DNA from: Pseudomonas oleovorans subsp. oleovorans
GTDB lineage: Bacteria > Pseudomonadota > Gammaproteobacteria > Pseudomonadales > Pseudomonadaceae
Direction of reading: 5' to 3'
DNA length: 64,000 nucleotides
NCBI RefSeq assembly: GCF_002197815.1
Contig: NZ_NIUB01000005.1
Location: 108,266 to 172,265 of the forward strand
Made by a program: the position numbers and the translations under genes. Below the pieces are notes generated by a model. It was not told the origin of the DNA. It was given only the letters and a program-made list of their open reading frames with translations, and did no database searches. Positions 36,021 to 47,312 of this stretch are shown here, piece by piece; within the stretch, counting starts at the first letter, position 1; each line of letters starts with the position of its first letter.

Positions 36021-36037
36021 CGCTTTTTTTACTGCTA

Positions 36038-36343
36038 TTACCAGCTGGCTTTCACCAGGCCCGGTACGTCACCGCGCATGGCGGCTTCGCGCAGCTTGTT
36101 ACGCGACAGACCGAACTTGCGGTAAACGCCGTGCGGACGGCCGGTGATGCGGCAACGGTTACGCAGGCGCGAGGCGCTGGCGTCACGTGGTTGCTTCTGC
36201 AGAGCGACCTGAGCTTCCCAACGCGCTTCCGGACTGGTGTTCGGATTAGCGATGGTGGCTTTCAGCTCGGCACGCTTCTTGGCGTACTTGGCAACCGTTT
36301 GCTGACGCTTCAGCTCGCGGTTCTTCATGCTTGTCTTGGCCAT
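36038..36343 (-). CDS. rpsN: 30S ribosomal protein S14
   Basis: S14 of 101 residues ([29 protein letters not shown]-terminal [41 protein letters not shown]). It is the long zinc-free (C-) form with one Cys. It lies 14 bases after rplE in the spc operon. Confidence 0.98.
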   Translation of the reverse strand: MAKTSMKNRELKRQQTVAKYAKKRAELKATIANPNTSPEARWEAQVALQKQPRDASASRLRNRCRITGRPHGVYRKFGLSRNKLREAAMRGDVPGLVKASW

Positions 36344-36357
36344 TATCCAGACTCCGA

Positions 36358-36897
36358 TCAGTTGCGGAACGGGAAGTTGAAAGCACGCAGCAGAGCGCGG
36401 CCTTCATCATCGTTACGGGCAGTGGTAGTCAGGGTGATGTCCAGACCACGCAGCGCATCGATTTTGTCGTAATCGATTTCCGGGAAGATGATCTGCTCTT
36501 TCACGCCCATGCTGTAGTTGCCACGACCATCGAAGGACTTGGCATTCAGGCCGCGGAAGTCACGCACGCGCGGCAGGGAGATGGATAGCAGACGATCCAG
36601 GAACTCGTACATACGCTCGCGACGCAGAGTGACCTTGACGCCAATCGGCCAACCTTCACGAACCTTGAAACCTGCGATCGACTTGCGGGCATGAGTCACA
36701 ACGACTTTCTGACCGGTGATCTTCTCGAGGTCGGCAACGGCGTTCTCGATGACTTTCTTGTCACCGATGGCTTCGCCCAGGCCCATGTTCAGGGTGATCT
36801 TGGTGATGCGCGGAACTTCCATCACGTTCGCCAGCTTCAGTTCTTCCTTCAGCTTGGGCGCGATTTCCTTCCGGTAAATCTCTTTCAGTCGTGCCAT
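36358..36897 (-). CDS. rplE: 50S ribosomal protein L5
   Basis: L5 (179 residues; [43 protein letters not shown]; later [26 protein letters not shown]) binds 5S rRNA in the central protuberance. The S8 target site of the E. coli spc mRNA lies at the start of this gene; I did not model it here. Confidence 0.98.
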   Translation of the reverse strand: MARLKEIYRKEIAPKLKEELKLANVMEVPRITKITLNMGLGEAIGDKKVIENAVADLEKITGQKVVVTHARKSIAGFKVREGWPIGVKVTLRRERMYEFLDRLLSISLPRVRDFRGLNAKSFDGRGNYSMGVKEQIIFPEIDYDKIDALRGLDITLTTTARNDDEGRALLRAFNFPFRN

Positions 36898-36916
36898 GGT
36901 ATTTACCTACGGATTC

Positions 36917-37231
36917 TCAAGCGCCAACCGGCTTCTGGGTGGACTTGAAGACACGAATTTTCTTGCCGTCTTCGACTTTGAAACCAACGCGGTCAGCCTT
37001 GTTGGTTTCGCTGTTGAAGATGGCAACGTTGGAAGCGTGCAGTGGCGCTTCTTTCTCGACGATACCGCCTTGAACGCCCGACATCGGGTTCGGCTTGGTA
37101 TGACGCTTCACCAGGTTGATGCCACCGACGACCAGACGGTCGTCAGCGAGAACCTTGAGCACCTTACCGCGCTTACCTTTGTCTTTGCCGGCGATCACGA
37201 TGATCTCGTCGTCACGACGAATCTTTTGCAT
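36917..37231 (-). CDS. rplX: 50S ribosomal protein L24
   Basis: L24 of 104 residues with the KOW motif near its N-terminus ([24 protein letters not shown]) and [30 protein letters not shown]. It is an early assembly protein of the 50S subunit. Confidence 0.98.
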   Translation of the reverse strand: MQKIRRDDEIIVIAGKDKGKRGKVLKVLADDRLVVGGINLVKRHTKPNPMSGVQGGIVEKEAPLHASNVAIFNSETNKADRVGFKVEDGKKIRVFKSTQKPVGA

Positions 37232-37242
37232 GTCGGATCTCC

Positions 37243-37611
37243 TTAAAGCACTTCAGGGGCGAGCGAGACGATCTTCATGAACTTCTCGGAACGCAGTTCA
37301 CGGGTCACTGGCCCGAAGATACGGGTACCGATCGGCTCCTGCTTGTTGTTCAGCAGAACAGCAGCGTTGCCGTCGAAGCGGATGATCGAACCGTCGGCAC
37401 GACGAACGCCGTGACGGGTACGAACAACCACTGCGGTCATGACCTGACCTTTCTTCACTTTGCCGCGCGGAATTGCTTCCTTGACGGTGACCTTGATGAT
37501 GTCGCCGATGCCGGCGTAGCGACGATGAGAGCCGCCCAGCACCTTGATGCACATAACGCGACGTGCACCACTGTTGTCAGCCACATCGAGCATGGATTGA
37601 GTCTGAATCAT
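37243..37611 (-). CDS. rplN: 50S ribosomal protein L14
   Basis: L14 of 122 residues ([56 protein letters not shown]-terminal [30 protein letters not shown]). It is the first gene of the E. coli-type spc unit. No promoter is obvious in the short gap to rpsQ, so S10 and spc may form one transcript. Confidence 0.98.
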   Translation of the reverse strand: MIQTQSMLDVADNSGARRVMCIKVLGGSHRRYAGIGDIIKVTVKEAIPRGKVKKGQVMTAVVVRTRHGVRRADGSIIRFDGNAAVLLNNKQEPIGTRIFGPVTRELRSEKFMKIVSLAPEVL

Positions 37612-37634
37612 AAAATTTCTCCGACCCCTAGCCC

Positions 37635-37901
37635 TTAGACGTCAACTGCGCGTTCGACGACTTCAACCAGAGCCCAGGACTTGGTCTTGGACTGCGGACG
37701 GGTTTCGCAAATGGAAACCTTGTCGCCGATCTTGCACTGGTTGGTTTCGTCGTGAGCGTGCAGTTTGGTCGAACGCTTGACGTATTTACCGTAGATCGGG
37801 TGCTTAACGCGGCGCTCGATCAGAACGGTGATGGTCTTGTCCATCTTGTCGCTGACAACACGGCCGGTCAGCGTACGGACTGTTTTTTCGGCTTCAGCCA
37901 T
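37635..37901 (-). CDS. rpsQ: 30S ribosomal protein S17
   Basis: S17 of 88 residues ([52 protein letters not shown]). An alternative start two codons upstream (37907) gives MIM..., but the ATG at 37901 matches the family. It is the last gene of the S10 set. Confidence 0.98.
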   Translation of the reverse strand: MAEAEKTVRTLTGRVVSDKMDKTITVLIERRVKHPIYGKYVKRSTKLHAHDETNQCKIGDKVSICETRPQSKTKSWALVEVVERAVDV

Positions 37902-37903
37902 GA

Positions 37904-38095
37904 TCACTTACCTGCCTGCTGGTTGAGCACAGTTTTCACACGAGCGATGTCGCGCTTAACTTGCGAGAGCAGGTGAGACTGCCCCAACTGGCCAGTTGCT
38001 TTCTGCATACGCAGATTGAACTGGTCGCGCAGCAGACCGAGCAGTTGCTCGTTCAGTTGCTGTGCGGTTTTTTCACGAAGTTCGGTCGCTTTCAT
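37904..38095 (-). CDS. rpmC: 50S ribosomal protein L29
   Basis: L29 of 63 residues ([43 protein letters not shown]), a helical hairpin near the tunnel exit and the trigger factor/SRP docking site. The ATG at 38095 shares a base with the rplP stop (TGATG); a GTG one codon earlier is unlikely. Confidence 0.98.
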   Translation of the reverse strand: MKATELREKTAQQLNEQLLGLLRDQFNLRMQKATGQLGQSHLLSQVKRDIARVKTVLNQQAGK

Positions 38096-38508
38096 CACAT
38101 CACCGTCCGCTTAACAAAGGTGGTGGCGAGCGGCAGCTTTGCAGCAGCCAGGGCAAATGCCTCGCGCGCCAGCTCTTCGGATACGCCTTCGATCTCGTAC
38201 AGGACCTTGCCTGGCTGGATCTGGGCTACCCAATATTCGACGCCACCCTTACCTTTACCCATCCGCACTTCGAGAGGCTTCTTGGTAACCGGCTTGTCCG
38301 GGAATACGCGAATCCAGATCTTGCCGCCACGTTTTACGTGACGAGTCAGAGCACGACGAGCGGACTCGATCTGACGGGCGGTGAGACGACCGCGGGCGAC
38401 AGACTTCAGCGCGAACTCGCCGAAGCTGACCTTGCTACCGCGCTGAGCCAGACCACGGTTGTGGCCGGTCATCTGCTTGCGGAACTTCGTACGCTTTGGT
38501 TGCAACAT
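38095..38508 (-). CDS. rplP: 50S ribosomal protein L16
   Basis: L16 (137 residues; [75 protein letters not shown]) helps form the A-site region near the peptidyl transferase centre. Confidence 0.98.
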   Translation of the reverse strand: MLQPKRTKFRKQMTGHNRGLAQRGSKVSFGEFALKSVARGRLTARQIESARRALTRHVKRGGKIWIRVFPDKPVTKKPLEVRMGKGKGGVEYWVAQIQPGKVLYEIEGVSEELAREAFALAAAKLPLATTFVKRTVM

Positions 38509-38520
38509 GATGCGTACTCC

Positions 38521-39207
38521 TTATTTCTTAGCAGCTTTACGAGGAGCGGGCGCTTGCGGCTTCAGCTCTTCAGTGCGGCCACCAATGACCTCACCCTTGA
38601 AGATCCAAACCTTGACGCCGATCACACCGTAAGTGGTGTGCGCTTCGTAGGTGGCGTAATCGATATCGGCACGCAGGGTGTGCAGAGGCACACGACCTTC
38701 GCGATACCACTCGGTACGGGCAATTTCAGCGCCGCCAAGACGACCGCTCACCTGGATCTTGATGCCCTTGGCACCAATGCGCATGGCGTTCTGTACAGCG
38801 CGCTTCATGGCGCGACGGAACATAACGCGACGCTCCAGCTGCTGAGCTACGCTCTGCGCAACCAGCATACCGTCGAGCTCCGGCTTGCGGATCTCTTCGA
38901 TGTTGATGTGCACCGGCACACCCATTTGCTTGGTCAGGTCCTGACGCAGCTTCTCAACATCTTCACCTTTCTTGCCGATCACGATGCCGGGACGAGCGGT
39001 GTGGATGGTGATGCGTGCGGTTTGAGCCGGACGAGCGATGTCGATACGGCTAACGGACGCGCTTTTTAGTTTGTCTTGCAGGTATGCACGAACCTTCAGG
39101 TCGGCGTTCAGGTAGTCGGCATAATTGCGACCATCTGCGTACCAGACCGAAGTGTGATCCTTGACGATTCCCAGGCGGATGCCAACGGGATGTACTTTCT
39201 GACCCAT
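38521..39207 (-). CDS. rpsC: 30S ribosomal protein S3
   Basis: S3 of 228 residues, mRNA entry protein: [35 protein letters not shown] domain with [20 protein letters not shown] near 72, and the C-terminal domain [39 protein letters not shown]. The ATG at 39207 is the family start; the frame upstream overlaps rplV. Confidence 0.98.
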   Translation of the reverse strand: MGQKVHPVGIRLGIVKDHTSVWYADGRNYADYLNADLKVRAYLQDKLKSASVSRIDIARPAQTARITIHTARPGIVIGKKGEDVEKLRQDLTKQMGVPVHINIEEIRKPELDGMLVAQSVAQQLERRVMFRRAMKRAVQNAMRIGAKGIKIQVSGRLGGAEIARTEWYREGRVPLHTLRADIDYATYEAHTTYGVIGVKVWIFKGEVIGGRTEELKPQAPAPRKAAKK

Positions 39208-39220
39208 CTGATCGACTCCG

Positions 39221-39553
39221 TTACTTGTCCGCAACCTTGACAGTGATATGGCAAGACCGCTTGACGATGCGATCAGCACGGCCTTTGGCACGCGGCATGA
39301 TGCGCTTAAGCGAACGCCCTTCGTTGACGAAAACGGTGCTGACCTTCAGGTCATCAACGTCTGCGCCTTCGTTGTGCTCGGCGTTGGCAACGGCCGACTC
39401 CAGCACTTTCTTCATGATCTCGGCGGCTTTCTTGCTGCTGAAAGCCAGCAGGTTGAGCGCTTCGCCCACCTTCTTCCCGCGGATCTGGTCGGCGACCAGG
39501 CGAGCTTTCTGGGCGGAGATGCGAGCGCCCGACAACTTAGCGGCTACTTCCAT
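39221..39553 (-). CDS. rplV: 50S ribosomal protein L22
   Basis: L22 of 110 residues ([36 protein letters not shown]; beta-hairpin loop [24 protein letters not shown] lining the exit tunnel). No deletion is visible in the loop where macrolide resistance arises. The ATG at 39553 is used; an in-frame TTG two codons before is unlikely. Confidence 0.98.
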
Positions 39554-39564
39554 TTCCAAACCCC

Positions 39565-39840
39565 TTAACGCTTGCCTTTCTTGTCGGCAACGTGACCACG
39601 ATAGGTACGCGTGCCGGCAAATTCGCCCAGTTTGTGGCCGACCATGTCTTCGTTCACGAGGACCGGGACATGTTGACGACCGTTATGCACAGCGATGGTC
39701 AGACCGACCATCTGCGGCAGGATCATGGAGCGACGCGACCAGGTCTTAACCGGTTTGCGCTCGCCCTTTTCCACCGCCGCTTCGACCTTCTTCAGTAGGT
39801 GAAGATCGATAAAAGGACCTTTTTTCAGAGAACGTGGCAC
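39565..39840 (-). CDS. rpsS: 30S ribosomal protein S19
   Basis: S19 of 91 residues ([83 protein letters not shown]), in the 30S head next to S13. Confidence 0.98.
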
Positions 39841-39856
39841 TGTCGTATCCCTCTAT

Positions 39857-40681
39857 TTACTTGCGACGACGGACGATCATGTTGTCGGTGCGCTTGTTAG
39901 CACGGGTTTTCGCGCCCTTGGTCGGGAAGCCCCATGGCGACACCGGATGACGACCACCGGAGGTACGACCCTCACCACCACCGTGCGGGTGATCAACCGG
40001 GTTCATGGCAACACCACGAACGGTCGGACGAACACCGCGCCAGCGCTTGGCACCGGCCTTACCCAGCGAACGCAGGCTGTGCTCGGAGTTCGAGACTTCG
40101 CCCAGGGTCGCACGGCACTCAGCCAGGACTTTGCGCATTTCGCCGGAGCGCAGACGCAGAGTCACATAGGCACCTTCACGAGCGACCAGCTGAGCGGAAG
40201 CGCCAGCGGAACGAGCGATCTGAGCACCTTTACCCGGCTTCAGCTCGATACCGTGAACGGTCGAACCTACCGGAATGTTGCGCAGCTGCAGGCTGTTGCC
40301 CGGCTTGATCGGAGCCATGATGCCCGCAATCAGCTGGTCGCCAGCAGAAACGTCCTTCGGAGCGATGATGTAGCGACGTTCGCCGTCAGCGTATTTCAGC
40401 AGAGCGATGTGAGCAGTACGGTTCGGATCATATTCCACGCGCTCGACGGTGGCAGGGATGCCATCCTTGTCGTTGCGACGGAAGTCGACCAGACGGTAAT
40501 GCTGTTTATGACCACCACCGATATGACGGGTGGTAATACGGCCATTGTTGTTACGACCACCGGACTTCGACTTTTTCTCGAGCAGCGGAGCGTACGGAGC
40601 GCCTTTGTGCAGCTCCTGATTGACCACCTTGACCACAAAACGGCGGCCAGCGGAAGTCGGTTTGCATTTAACGATTGCCAT
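39857..40681 (-). CDS. rplB: 50S ribosomal protein L2
   Basis: L2 of 274 residues, needed for subunit association and peptidyl transfer. The RNA-binding domain includes [26 protein letters not shown] near 45, and the C-terminal [29 protein letters not shown] holds the conserved His near 229. Confidence 0.98.
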   Translation of the reverse strand: MAIVKCKPTSAGRRFVVKVVNQELHKGAPYAPLLEKKSKSGGRNNNGRITTRHIGGGHKQHYRLVDFRRNDKDGIPATVERVEYDPNRTAHIALLKYADGERRYIIAPKDVSAGDQLIAGIMAPIKPGNSLQLRNIPVGSTVHGIELKPGKGAQIARSAGASAQLVAREGAYVTLRLRSGEMRKVLAECRATLGEVSNSEHSLRSLGKAGAKRWRGVRPTVRGVAMNPVDHPHGGGEGRTSGGRHPVSPWGFPTKGAKTRANKRTDNMIVRRRK

Positions 40682-40695
40682 GATGCACCCCTTCC

Positions 40696-40995
40696 TTACT
40701 CAGCACTGCTGGTGAAATCGAGTTCTTGGCCCGGCTGAAGGGAGATAACTGCCTTCTTCCAGTCGTTACGCTTGCCCAGACCGCGAGCGGTGCGCTTGCT
40801 CTTACCCAGAACGTTCTGAGTAGTAACGCGCTCAACCTTCACGCCGAACAGGCCTTCGACAGCCTTCTTGATTTCCAGCTTGGTCGCATCGGTAGCGACT
40901 TTGAAAACGAACTGACCTTGCTTGTCAGCCAGAACCGTGGCCTTCTCGGAGATGTGCGGGCCAAGCAGCACTTTGAATACGCGTTCCTGGTTCAT
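40696..40995 (-). CDS. rplW: 50S ribosomal protein L23
   Basis: L23 of 99 residues ([65 protein letters not shown]), the docking site for trigger factor and SRP at the tunnel exit. Its ATG overlaps the rplD stop codon (ATGA). Confidence 0.98.
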   Translation of the reverse strand: MNQERVFKVLLGPHISEKATVLADKQGQFVFKVATDATKLEIKKAVEGLFGVKVERVTTQNVLGKSKRTARGLGKRNDWKKAVISLQPGQELDFTSSAE

Positions 40996-41594
40996 CCCAG
41001 CAGCTCCTCGAATTTCTTCACGGCCGAAACGGTGACCAGCACCTTCTCGTACGCGATCAGGCTGACCGGATCGGAACCCTGAACGTCACGTACATCAACG
41101 TGCGGCAGGTTGCGGGCAGCCAGGTACAGGTTCTCATCGACAGCGTCGGATACGATCAGCACGTCGGTCAGGCCCAGGCCATTGAGTTTGGCCAGCAGAG
41201 TCTTGGTCTTCGGCGCATCAACGGCGAAGTCTTCGACTACGACCAGACGGTCGGTACGAACCAGCTCAGCAAGGATGGAGCGCAGAGCTGCGCGGTACAT
41301 CTTCTTGTTCAGCTTTTGATCATGGTTACGGGTGGACGCTGCGAAGGTCACACCACCACCACGCCAAATCGGACCACGAGTGGTACCGGCACGAGCACGA
41401 CCAGTACCCTTCTGACGCCATGGGCGCTTACCGCCACCGGAAACGTCGGCACGGGACTTCTGGCCTTTGGTACCTTGACGACCGCCAGCCATGTAGGCCA
41501 CGACTGCTTGGTGAACCAGGGTCTCGTTGAACTCGCCACCGAAGGTCGCGTCGGACACTTCGATCGCCTGAGCGCCATTTACATTCAATTGCAT
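40992..41594 (-). CDS. rplD: 50S ribosomal protein L4
   Basis: L4 of 200 residues: N-terminal [70 protein letters not shown], the extended tunnel loop, followed by the globular domain. In E. coli L4 autoregulates the S10 operon by leader attenuation; the leader here is much shorter. Confidence 0.98.
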   Translation of the reverse strand: MQLNVNGAQAIEVSDATFGGEFNETLVHQAVVAYMAGGRQGTKGQKSRADVSGGGKRPWRQKGTGRARAGTTRGPIWRGGGVTFAASTRNHDQKLNKKMYRAALRSILAELVRTDRLVVVEDFAVDAPKTKTLLAKLNGLGLTDVLIVSDAVDENLYLAARNLPHVDVRDVQGSDPVSLIAYEKVLVTVSAVKKFEELLG

Positions 41595-41608
41595 CTCAGA
41601 TTCTCCCC

Positions 41609-42238
41609 TTACGCCTTGACAGCCGGACGAACGATAACGTCGCCGCCAGTAGCGCCAGGAACGGCACCCTTGACCAGCAACAGATTACGCTCGACGTCTA
41701 CGCGCACGACTTCCAGGGACTGCACGGTAACGCGCTCAGCACCCAGGTGACCGGACATCTTCTTGCCCTTGAATACGCGACCCGGGGTCTGGCACTGGCC
41801 AATGGAACCCGGAACACGGTGGGACACGGAGTTGCCGTGAGTATTGTCCTGGCCGCGGAAGTTCCAACGCTTGATGGTACCGGCGAAGCCTTTACCTTTG
41901 GACTGACCGGTGACATCGACCAGTTGACCAGCTTGGAAAATTTCAGCGTTGATCAGATCGCCAACCTGGTAGTCGCCTTCTTCAAGACGGAACTCCAGAA
42001 CGGTACGACCTGCCGCGACGTTCGCCTTGGCGAAGTGGCCAGCTTGAGCTGCTGTGACACGCGAAGCACGACGCTCGCCAACAGTGACCTGCACTGCGCG
42101 ATAGCCATCGGATTCTTCGGTTTTAAACTGGGTGACGCGATTCGGCTCGATCTCAATGACCGTAACCGGAATGGAGACACCTTCTTCGGTGAAAATACGG
42201 GTCATACCCGCTTTACGACCGACTACACCAATAGTCAT
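41609..42238 (-). CDS. rplC: 50S ribosomal protein L3
   Basis: L3 of 209 residues ([29 protein letters not shown]; later [44 protein letters not shown], the loop reaching the peptidyl transferase centre). The ATG at 42238 is the family start; the extension to 42271 lies in the gap to rpsJ. Confidence 0.98.
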   Translation of the reverse strand: MTIGVVGRKAGMTRIFTEEGVSIPVTVIEIEPNRVTQFKTEESDGYRAVQVTVGERRASRVTAAQAGHFAKANVAAGRTVLEFRLEEGDYQVGDLINAEIFQAGQLVDVTGQSKGKGFAGTIKRWNFRGQDNTHGNSVSHRVPGSIGQCQTPGRVFKGKKMSGHLGAERVTVQSLEVVRVDVERNLLLVKGAVPGATGGDVIVRPAVKA

Positions 42239-42321
42239 GTTGTAAACCTCATGAGTGTACGGGGCTTTCACCCGCTATGGCCGCCCATTTCAGAGCGTTA
42301 CACGACTAAAACCGCCAGGTT

Positions 42322-42633
42322 TTAGCCGAGGCTGATCTGCACTTCCACGCCTGCCGCAAGGTCGAGCTTCATCAGCGCATCAACGGTTTTATCCGTCGGC
42401 TGGACGATGTCCAGAACACGCTTATGAGTGCGGATTTCGTACTGATCGCGCGCGTCTTTGTTGACGTGCGGGGAGACCAGAACGGTATACCGCTCCTTAC
42501 GAGTAGGCAGAGGAATCGGACCACGCACCTGAGCACCAGTACGTTTCGCGGTTTCCACGATTTCCTGGGTAGATTGATCGATCAGGCGATGGTCAAAAGC
42601 CTTCAACCGAATACGGATTTGTTGGTTTTGCAT
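42322..42633 (-). CDS. rpsJ: 30S ribosomal protein S10 (NusE)
   Basis: S10 (103 residues; [72 protein letters not shown]) is both a 30S protein and the NusB partner in antitermination. First gene of the S10 operon, 65 bases below a strong promoter. Confidence 0.98.
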   Translation of the reverse strand: MQNQQIRIRLKAFDHRLIDQSTQEIVETAKRTGAQVRGPIPLPTRKERYTVLVSPHVNKDARDQYEIRTHKRVLDIVQPTDKTVDALMKLDLAAGVEVQISLG

Positions 42634-42697
42634 TTTGACCTCAGATTCCAAGCTGCTAATCCCCACAGACGGACTACGCCCGTTCAAGGGAGGCGCA

Positions 42698-42726
42698 ATT
42701 GTACGGATGCCCCCTGGGGGTGTCAA
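42698..42726 (-). promoter_or_regulatory. sigma70 promoter of the S10 operon
   Basis: TTGACA, a 17-base spacer (CCCCCAGGGGGCATCCG) and TACAAT on the minus strand. The inferred start near 42690 gives a leader of about 57 bases to the rpsJ ATG, shorter than the roughly 170-base L4-responsive leader of E. coli. Confidence 0.85.
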
Positions 42727-42741
42727 CTTTTAACCAGTTCA

Positions 42742-42764
42742 AAAAATCACCGGGAGTGATTTTT
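42742..42764 (-). terminator. second terminator between tufA and rpsJ
   Basis: AAAAATCAC, loop TCCCG, GTGATTTTT, then a further T on the minus strand: an intrinsic terminator just above the S10 promoter. Confidence 0.75.
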
Positions 42765-42820
42765 GACGTCGCCCCGCGACGGCCCGAAGGGTCGCCCGCC
42801 AGGGATGGCGGAGACAAAAG

Positions 42821-42844
42821 AAAAGGGCCCCGAAGGGCCCTTTT
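42821..42844 (-). terminator. tufA terminator
   Basis: AAAAGGGCCC, loop TTCG, GGGCCCTTTT followed by CTTTTG on the minus strand, 20 bases after the tufA stop. It ends the rpsL-rpsG-fusA-tufA transcript. Confidence 0.9.
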
Positions 42845-42863
42845 CCATACCGCGGATCGTTGA

Positions 42864-44057
42864 TTACTCGACGATCTTGGCAACCACGCCGGCACCAACG
42901 GTACGACCGCCTTCGCGAATTGCGAAGCGCAGGCCGTCTTCCATGGCGATCGGCTTGATCAGGGTGACAACCATCTTGATGTTGTCGCCCGGCATTACCA
43001 TCTCAACGCCTTCCGGCAGTTCGCACGAACCGGTCACGTCAGTGGTACGGAAGTAGAACTGCGGACGGTAGCCCTTGAAGAACGGGGTGTGACGACCACC
43101 TTCTTCCTTGGACAGTACGTACACTTCTGCTTCGAACTTGGTGTGCGGCTTGATGGTGCCCGGCTTGGCCAGAACCTGACCACGCTCGACCTCATCACGC
43201 TTGGTGCCGCGCAGCAGCACGCCGCAGTTCTCACCAGCACGACCTTCGTCCAGCAACTTGCGGAACATCTCAACGCCGGTGCAGGTGGTTTTGGTGGTCG
43301 GACGCAGACCAACGATTTCGATTTCTTCCTGAACCTTGACGATACCGCGCTCAACACGACCGGTCACTACAGTACCGCGGCCGGAGATCGAGAATACGTC
43401 TTCGATCGGCATCAGGAACGGCTTGTCGATGGCACGAACCGGCTCCGGAATGTAGGTATCCAGAGTCTCGACCAGCTTCTTGACAGCGGTAGTGCCCAGC
43501 TCGTTGGTGTCTTCGCCGTTCAGAGCCATCAGCGCGGAGCCGATGATGATCGGAGTGTCGTCACCCGGGAAATCGTAGGTGCTCAGCAGGTCGCGAACTT
43601 CCATCTCGACCAGTTCCAGCAGCTCAGCGTCGTCAACCATGTCAGCCTTGTTCAGGAAGACAACGATGTACGGTACGCCAACCTGACGGGACAGCAGGAT
43701 GTGCTCACGGGTTTGCGGCATGGGGCCGTCGGCAGCCGAGCAGACCAGGATCGCGCCGTCCATCTGGGCAGCACCGGTGATCATGTTCTTCACGTAGTCG
43801 GCGTGGCCCGGGCAGTCAACGTGCGCGTAGTGACGAATGTTGGAGTCGTACTCTACGTGCGCGGTGTTGATGGTGATACCACGAGCTTTTTCTTCCGGAG
43901 CGCTGTCGATCTTGTCGAAGTCAACCTTGGCCGAACCGAAAACTTCGGAGCAGACACGGGTCAGAGCAGCGGTCAGAGTGGTTTTACCGTGGTCAACGTG
44001 ACCGATGGTGCCAACGTTGACGTGCGGTTTGTTACGTTCGAATTTTTCCTTAGCCAC
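42864..44057 (-). CDS. tufA: elongation factor Tu (copy A)
   Basis: EF-Tu (397 residues) delivers aminoacyl-tRNA to the ribosome. GTPase motifs are GHVDHGKTT near 19, DCPGHADYV near 81 and NKADMVDD near 136; domains 2 and 3 follow from about 210. The start codon is GTG (44055-44057). The protein is identical to tufB except at the next-to-last residue (IVE here, IIE in tufB). Last gene of the str operon, 30 bases after fusA. Confidence 0.99.
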   Translation of the reverse strand: MAKEKFERNKPHVNVGTIGHVDHGKTTLTAALTRVCSEVFGSAKVDFDKIDSAPEEKARGITINTAHVEYDSNIRHYAHVDCPGHADYVKNMITGAAQMDGAILVCSAADGPMPQTREHILLSRQVGVPYIVVFLNKADMVDDAELLELVEMEVRDLLSTYDFPGDDTPIIIGSALMALNGEDTNELGTTAVKKLVETLDTYIPEPVRAIDKPFLMPIEDVFSISGRGTVVTGRVERGIVKVQEEIEIVGLRPTTKTTCTGVEMFRKLLDEGRAGENCGVLLRGTKRDEVERGQVLAKPGTIKPHTKFEAEVYVLSKEEGGRHTPFFKGYRPQFYFRTTDVTGSCELPEGVEMVMPGDNIKMVVTLIKPIAMEDGLRFAIREGGRTVGAGVVAKIVE

Positions 44058-44087
44058 GACAGTAAACCTCTTACTTAAAGGGCGGGA

Positions 44088-46223
44088 TTAGCCTTGTTTT
44101 TTAACCAGTGCTTCGACGATGTTCGACGGAGCTTCTGCGTACTTGGAGAATTCCATGGAGTAGCTGGCGCGACCCTGGGACATGGAACGAACGTCGGTAG
44201 CGTAACCAAACATCTCGCCCAGCGGAACTTCGGCACGGATTACCTTACCGGATACCGAATCTTCCATACCCTGGATCAGACCACGACGACGGTTCAGGTC
44301 ACCCATCACGTCACCCATGTAGTCCTCAGGAGTTACCACTTCTACTTTCATGATCGGCTCGAGCACCTTACCGCCACCCTTCTGGGCCAGCTGCTTGGTT
44401 GCCATGGAGGCAGCGATCTTGAACGCCATCTCGTTGGAGTCGACGTCGTGGTAGGAACCATCAAACACGGTAGCCTTCAGGCCGATCAGCGGATAGCCGG
44501 CAACAACGCCGTTCTTCATCTGCTCCTCGATACCCTTCTGGATAGCCGGGATGTATTCCTTCGGAACCACACCACCCACAACTTCGTTGGTAAACACCAG
44601 ACCTTCGGTGATGTTGCCCTTGTCGTCCACGTCCGGAGCCGAGAAGCGAATCCAGCAGTGACCGAACTGACCGCGACCACCGGACTGACGAACGAACTTG
44701 CCTTCGATCTCGACATTGTCCTTGGTGATGGTTTCGCGGTAGGAAACCTGCGGCTTACCGATGTTGGCTTCGACGTTGAATTCACGCTTCATGCGGTCAA
44801 CGAGGATGTCCAGGTGCAGCTCACCCATACCAGAGATGATGGTCTGACCGGTTTCTTCGTCAGTCTTGACGCGGAACGATGGGTCTTCCTGAGCCAGACG
44901 GCCCAGCGCGATACCCATCTTCTCCTGGTCGGCCTTGGTCTTCGGCTCGACAGCAACCGAGATAACCGGCTCCGGGAAGTCCATACGCTCGAGGATGATC
45001 TGCTTCTCGATGTCGCACAGGGTGTCACCCGTGGTCACATCCTTCATGCCGATCAGAGCAGCGATGTCGCCTGCGCGCACTTCCTTGATCTCTTCACGCT
45101 GGTTGGCGTGCATCTGCACCATACGACCAACGCGCTCCTTCTTACCCTTGACCGAGTTGATCACGGAGTCGCCGGAAGCGAGAACACCGGAATAAACACG
45201 GGTAAAGGTCAGAGTACCAACGAAGGGGTCGGTAGCGATCTTGAACGCCAGCGCCGCGAACGGAGCATCGTCAGAAGCCGGACGCTCATCTTTCGGCGCA
45301 TCGTCGCCCTGCTCCACGTGATCAGGATGGATACCCTGAATCGCCGGGATGTCGGTCGGAGCCGGCAGGAAGTCGATAACAGCATCGAGAACCAGAGGCA
45401 CGCCCTTGTTCTTGAAGGAAGAACCCAGTACAGCCGGAACGATTTCACAGGCGATGGTGCGCTGACGCAGACCGGCCTTGATCTCTTCCAGGGAGAGGTC
45501 GCCCTCTTCCAGGTACTTGTTCATCAGCTCTTCATTGGCCTCAGCCGCAGCTTCAACCAGATTCGAACGATACTCAGCAGCCTGATCTTGCAGCTCAGCA
45601 GGAATCTCTTCCTCACGGAAGGTCATACCCTTGTCGTCTTCGTTCCAGTAGATAGCCTTCATGCGCAGCAGGTCAACCTGGCCCACGAAGTTCTCTTCCG
45701 CGCCGATTTGCAGCTGCAGCGGAACCGGAGTGTGACCCAGGCGCTTCTTGATCTGCTCGACAACGCGCAGGAAGTTGGCACCCTGACGGTCCATCTTGTT
45801 CACGTAGACGATACGCGGAACACCGTACTTGTTGGCTTGACGCCATACGGTTTCGGACTGCGGCTCAACGCCCGAGGTACCGCAGAACACAACGACAGCA
45901 CCATCGAGCACGCGCAGCGAGCGCTCTACTTCAATGGTGAAGTCAACGTGACCGGGGGTATCGATAACGTTTACACGGTGATTCTTGTACTGCTTCTGCG
46001 AACCAGCCCAGAAGGCGGTTACCGCAGCGGAAGTGATGGTAATACCACGCTCCTGCTCCTGAACCATCCAGTCGGTGGTCGAAGCGCCGTCGTGAGTCTC
46101 ACCCATCTTGTGGTTAACACCGGTATAGAACAGTACGCGCTCGGTGGTAGTGGTTTTACCCGCGTCCACGTGCGCACAGATGCCGATGTTACGGTAGAGA
46201 TTGATCGGTGTAGTACGAGCCAT
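44088..46223 (-). CDS. fusA: elongation factor G
   Basis: EF-G (711 residues) drives translocation. G-domain motifs are [19 protein letters not shown] near 17, DTPGHVDF near 88 and [10 protein letters not shown] near 142; domain IV has the [13 protein letters not shown] strand near 515 and [22 protein letters not shown] near 580. Because the str-operon copy sits with rpsL, rpsG and tufA, it is the main translational factor (fusA1 in some Pseudomonas). Confidence 0.99.
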   Translation of the reverse strand: MARTTPINLYRNIGICAHVDAGKTTTTERVLFYTGVNHKMGETHDGASTTDWMVQEQERGITITSAAVTAFWAGSQKQYKNHRVNVIDTPGHVDFTIEVERSLRVLDGAVVVFCGTSGVEPQSETVWRQANKYGVPRIVYVNKMDRQGANFLRVVEQIKKRLGHTPVPLQLQIGAEENFVGQVDLLRMKAIYWNEDDKGMTFREEEIPAELQDQAAEYRSNLVEAAAEANEELMNKYLEEGDLSLEEIKAGLRQRTIACEIVPAVLGSSFKNKGVPLVLDAVIDFLPAPTDIPAIQGIHPDHVEQGDDAPKDERPASDDAPFAALAFKIATDPFVGTLTFTRVYSGVLASGDSVINSVKGKKERVGRMVQMHANQREEIKEVRAGDIAALIGMKDVTTGDTLCDIEKQIILERMDFPEPVISVAVEPKTKADQEKMGIALGRLAQEDPSFRVKTDEETGQTIISGMGELHLDILVDRMKREFNVEANIGKPQVSYRETITKDNVEIEGKFVRQSGGRGQFGHCWIRFSAPDVDDKGNITEGLVFTNEVVGGVVPKEYIPAIQKGIEEQMKNGVVAGYPLIGLKATVFDGSYHDVDSNEMAFKIAASMATKQLAQKGGGKVLEPIMKVEVVTPEDYMGDVMGDLNRRRGLIQGMEDSVSGKVIRAEVPLGEMFGYATDVRSMSQGRASYSMEFSKYAEAPSNIVEALVKKQG

Positions 46224-46253
46224 ATAGCCCTCGCGAAGTGAATGTCGCCGAGA

Positions 46254-46724
46254 TTAGAAGCGGTAGTGCGAGAAAGCCTTGTTGGCTTCAGCCATACGGT
46301 GAACGTCTTCACGCTTCTTGACCGCAGCACCTTTGCCTTCAGCAGCATCCAGCAGCTCACCAGCCAGACGCAGAGCCATGGACTTCTCGCCACGCTTGCG
46401 CGCGTAGTCCACCAGCCAGCGCATGGCCAGAGCATTACGACGGGACGGACGAACTTCGACCGGAACCTGGTAGGTAGCACCGCCTACACGGCGGGACTTG
46501 ACTTCGACCAGCGGAGCGATGGCGTCGAGAGCTTTCTCGAAGATCTCCAGGGGATCGCTGTTCTTGCGCGCCTTGACAGTGTCCAGAGCACCGTAAACGA
46601 TGCGCTCGGCCACGGCCTTCTTGCCGCTTTCCATCACGTGGTTCATGAATTTGGCGAGGATCTGGCTTCCGTATTTCGGATCGTCCAGGATCTCACGCTT
46701 TGCTGCTACACGACGTCTTGGCAT
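46254..46724 (-). CDS. rpsG: 30S ribosomal protein S7
   Basis: S7 of 156 residues ([101 protein letters not shown]) assembles the 30S head. In E. coli it represses the str operon through the rpsL-rpsG gap, which here is 104 bases. Confidence 0.98.
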   Translation of the reverse strand: MPRRRVAAKREILDDPKYGSQILAKFMNHVMESGKKAVAERIVYGALDTVKARKNSDPLEIFEKALDAIAPLVEVKSRRVGGATYQVPVEVRPSRRNALAMRWLVDYARKRGEKSMALRLAGELLDAAEGKGAAVKKREDVHRMAEANKAFSHYRF

Positions 46725-46828
46725 TGATAAGCCCTCAAACGGTCTTCAGGTTAGCCCGGAACTGACGGTAAACACCGCGCCCGACCTTACTCTTATCGAC
46801 TCAACTAAATAGAAAGGATCAAGCGGCC

Positions 46829-47200
46829 TTATTTCGGACGCTTGGTACCGTACTTGGAACGACCTTGCTTACGGTCTTTGACGCCGGAGGTATCCAGCGA
46901 ACCACGCACGGTGTGGTAGCGCACACCCGGAAGGTCTTTTACACGACCGCCACGGATCAGCACGACGCTGTGCTCTTGCAGGTTGTGGCCTTCACCACCG
47001 ATGTACGAGGAAACCTCGAAACCGTTGGTCAGACGCACGCGGCATACTTTACGCAGTGCCGAGTTAGGTTTTTTCGGCGTAGTGGTGTACACGCGGGTGC
47101 ACACGCCACGACGCTGCGGGCAGTTCTGCAGCGCAGGCACGTCGGATTTCTCGACGATACGCTTACGCGGCTGACGTACCAGCTGGTTGATAGTTGCCAT
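46829..47200 (-). CDS. rpsL: 30S ribosomal protein S12
   Basis: S12 of 123 residues ([87 protein letters not shown]). The streptomycin-resistance sites in PKKPN and RVKDLPG carry the ordinary lysines. First gene of the str operon; a possible promoter TTGGCA-N17-ATCTTT lies upstream but is weak. Confidence 0.98.
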   Translation of the reverse strand: MATINQLVRQPRKRIVEKSDVPALQNCPQRRGVCTRVYTTTPKKPNSALRKVCRVRLTNGFEVSSYIGGEGHNLQEHSVVLIRGGRVKDLPGVRYHTVRGSLDTSGVKDRKQGRSKYGTKRPK

Positions 47201-47271
47201 CTACTAGCTCCACTGTTGTCTTTCGACGCTCACAAATAAAGATGGCAGAGCCAAATGCCCTGCCAAATTTA

Positions 47272-47303
47272 GGGGTGCATGAGTCTAAAGAGACTCGCAC
47301 CCC
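47272..47303 (-). terminator. second hairpin after rpoC
   Basis: GGGGTGCGAGTCT, loop CTTT, AGACTCATGCACCCC followed by TAAATTT on the minus strand: a long stem between rpoC and rpsL, probably the main stop for rpoBC transcripts. Confidence 0.75.
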
Positions 47304-47312
47304 CAGTCAAGG

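Larger units (their letters stand above)
35846..36037 (-). other. 192-base gap in the spc operon with three tandem hairpins
   Basis: This rpsN-rpsH gap is far longer than the few tens of bases seen in E. coli. It contains no ORF of note. It holds hairpins at 36000-36020, 35966-35985 and 35873-35888, each followed on the minus strand by a U-rich stretch, the last by TCTTTTTG. No clear promoter is visible between the last hairpin and rpsH. Confidence 0.8.

Noticed and set aside
44094..46241. 715-codon open frame antisense to fusA
   Set aside because: Codon-usage shadow of a highly expressed gene; similar antisense frames occur over both tuf genes and uvrA.
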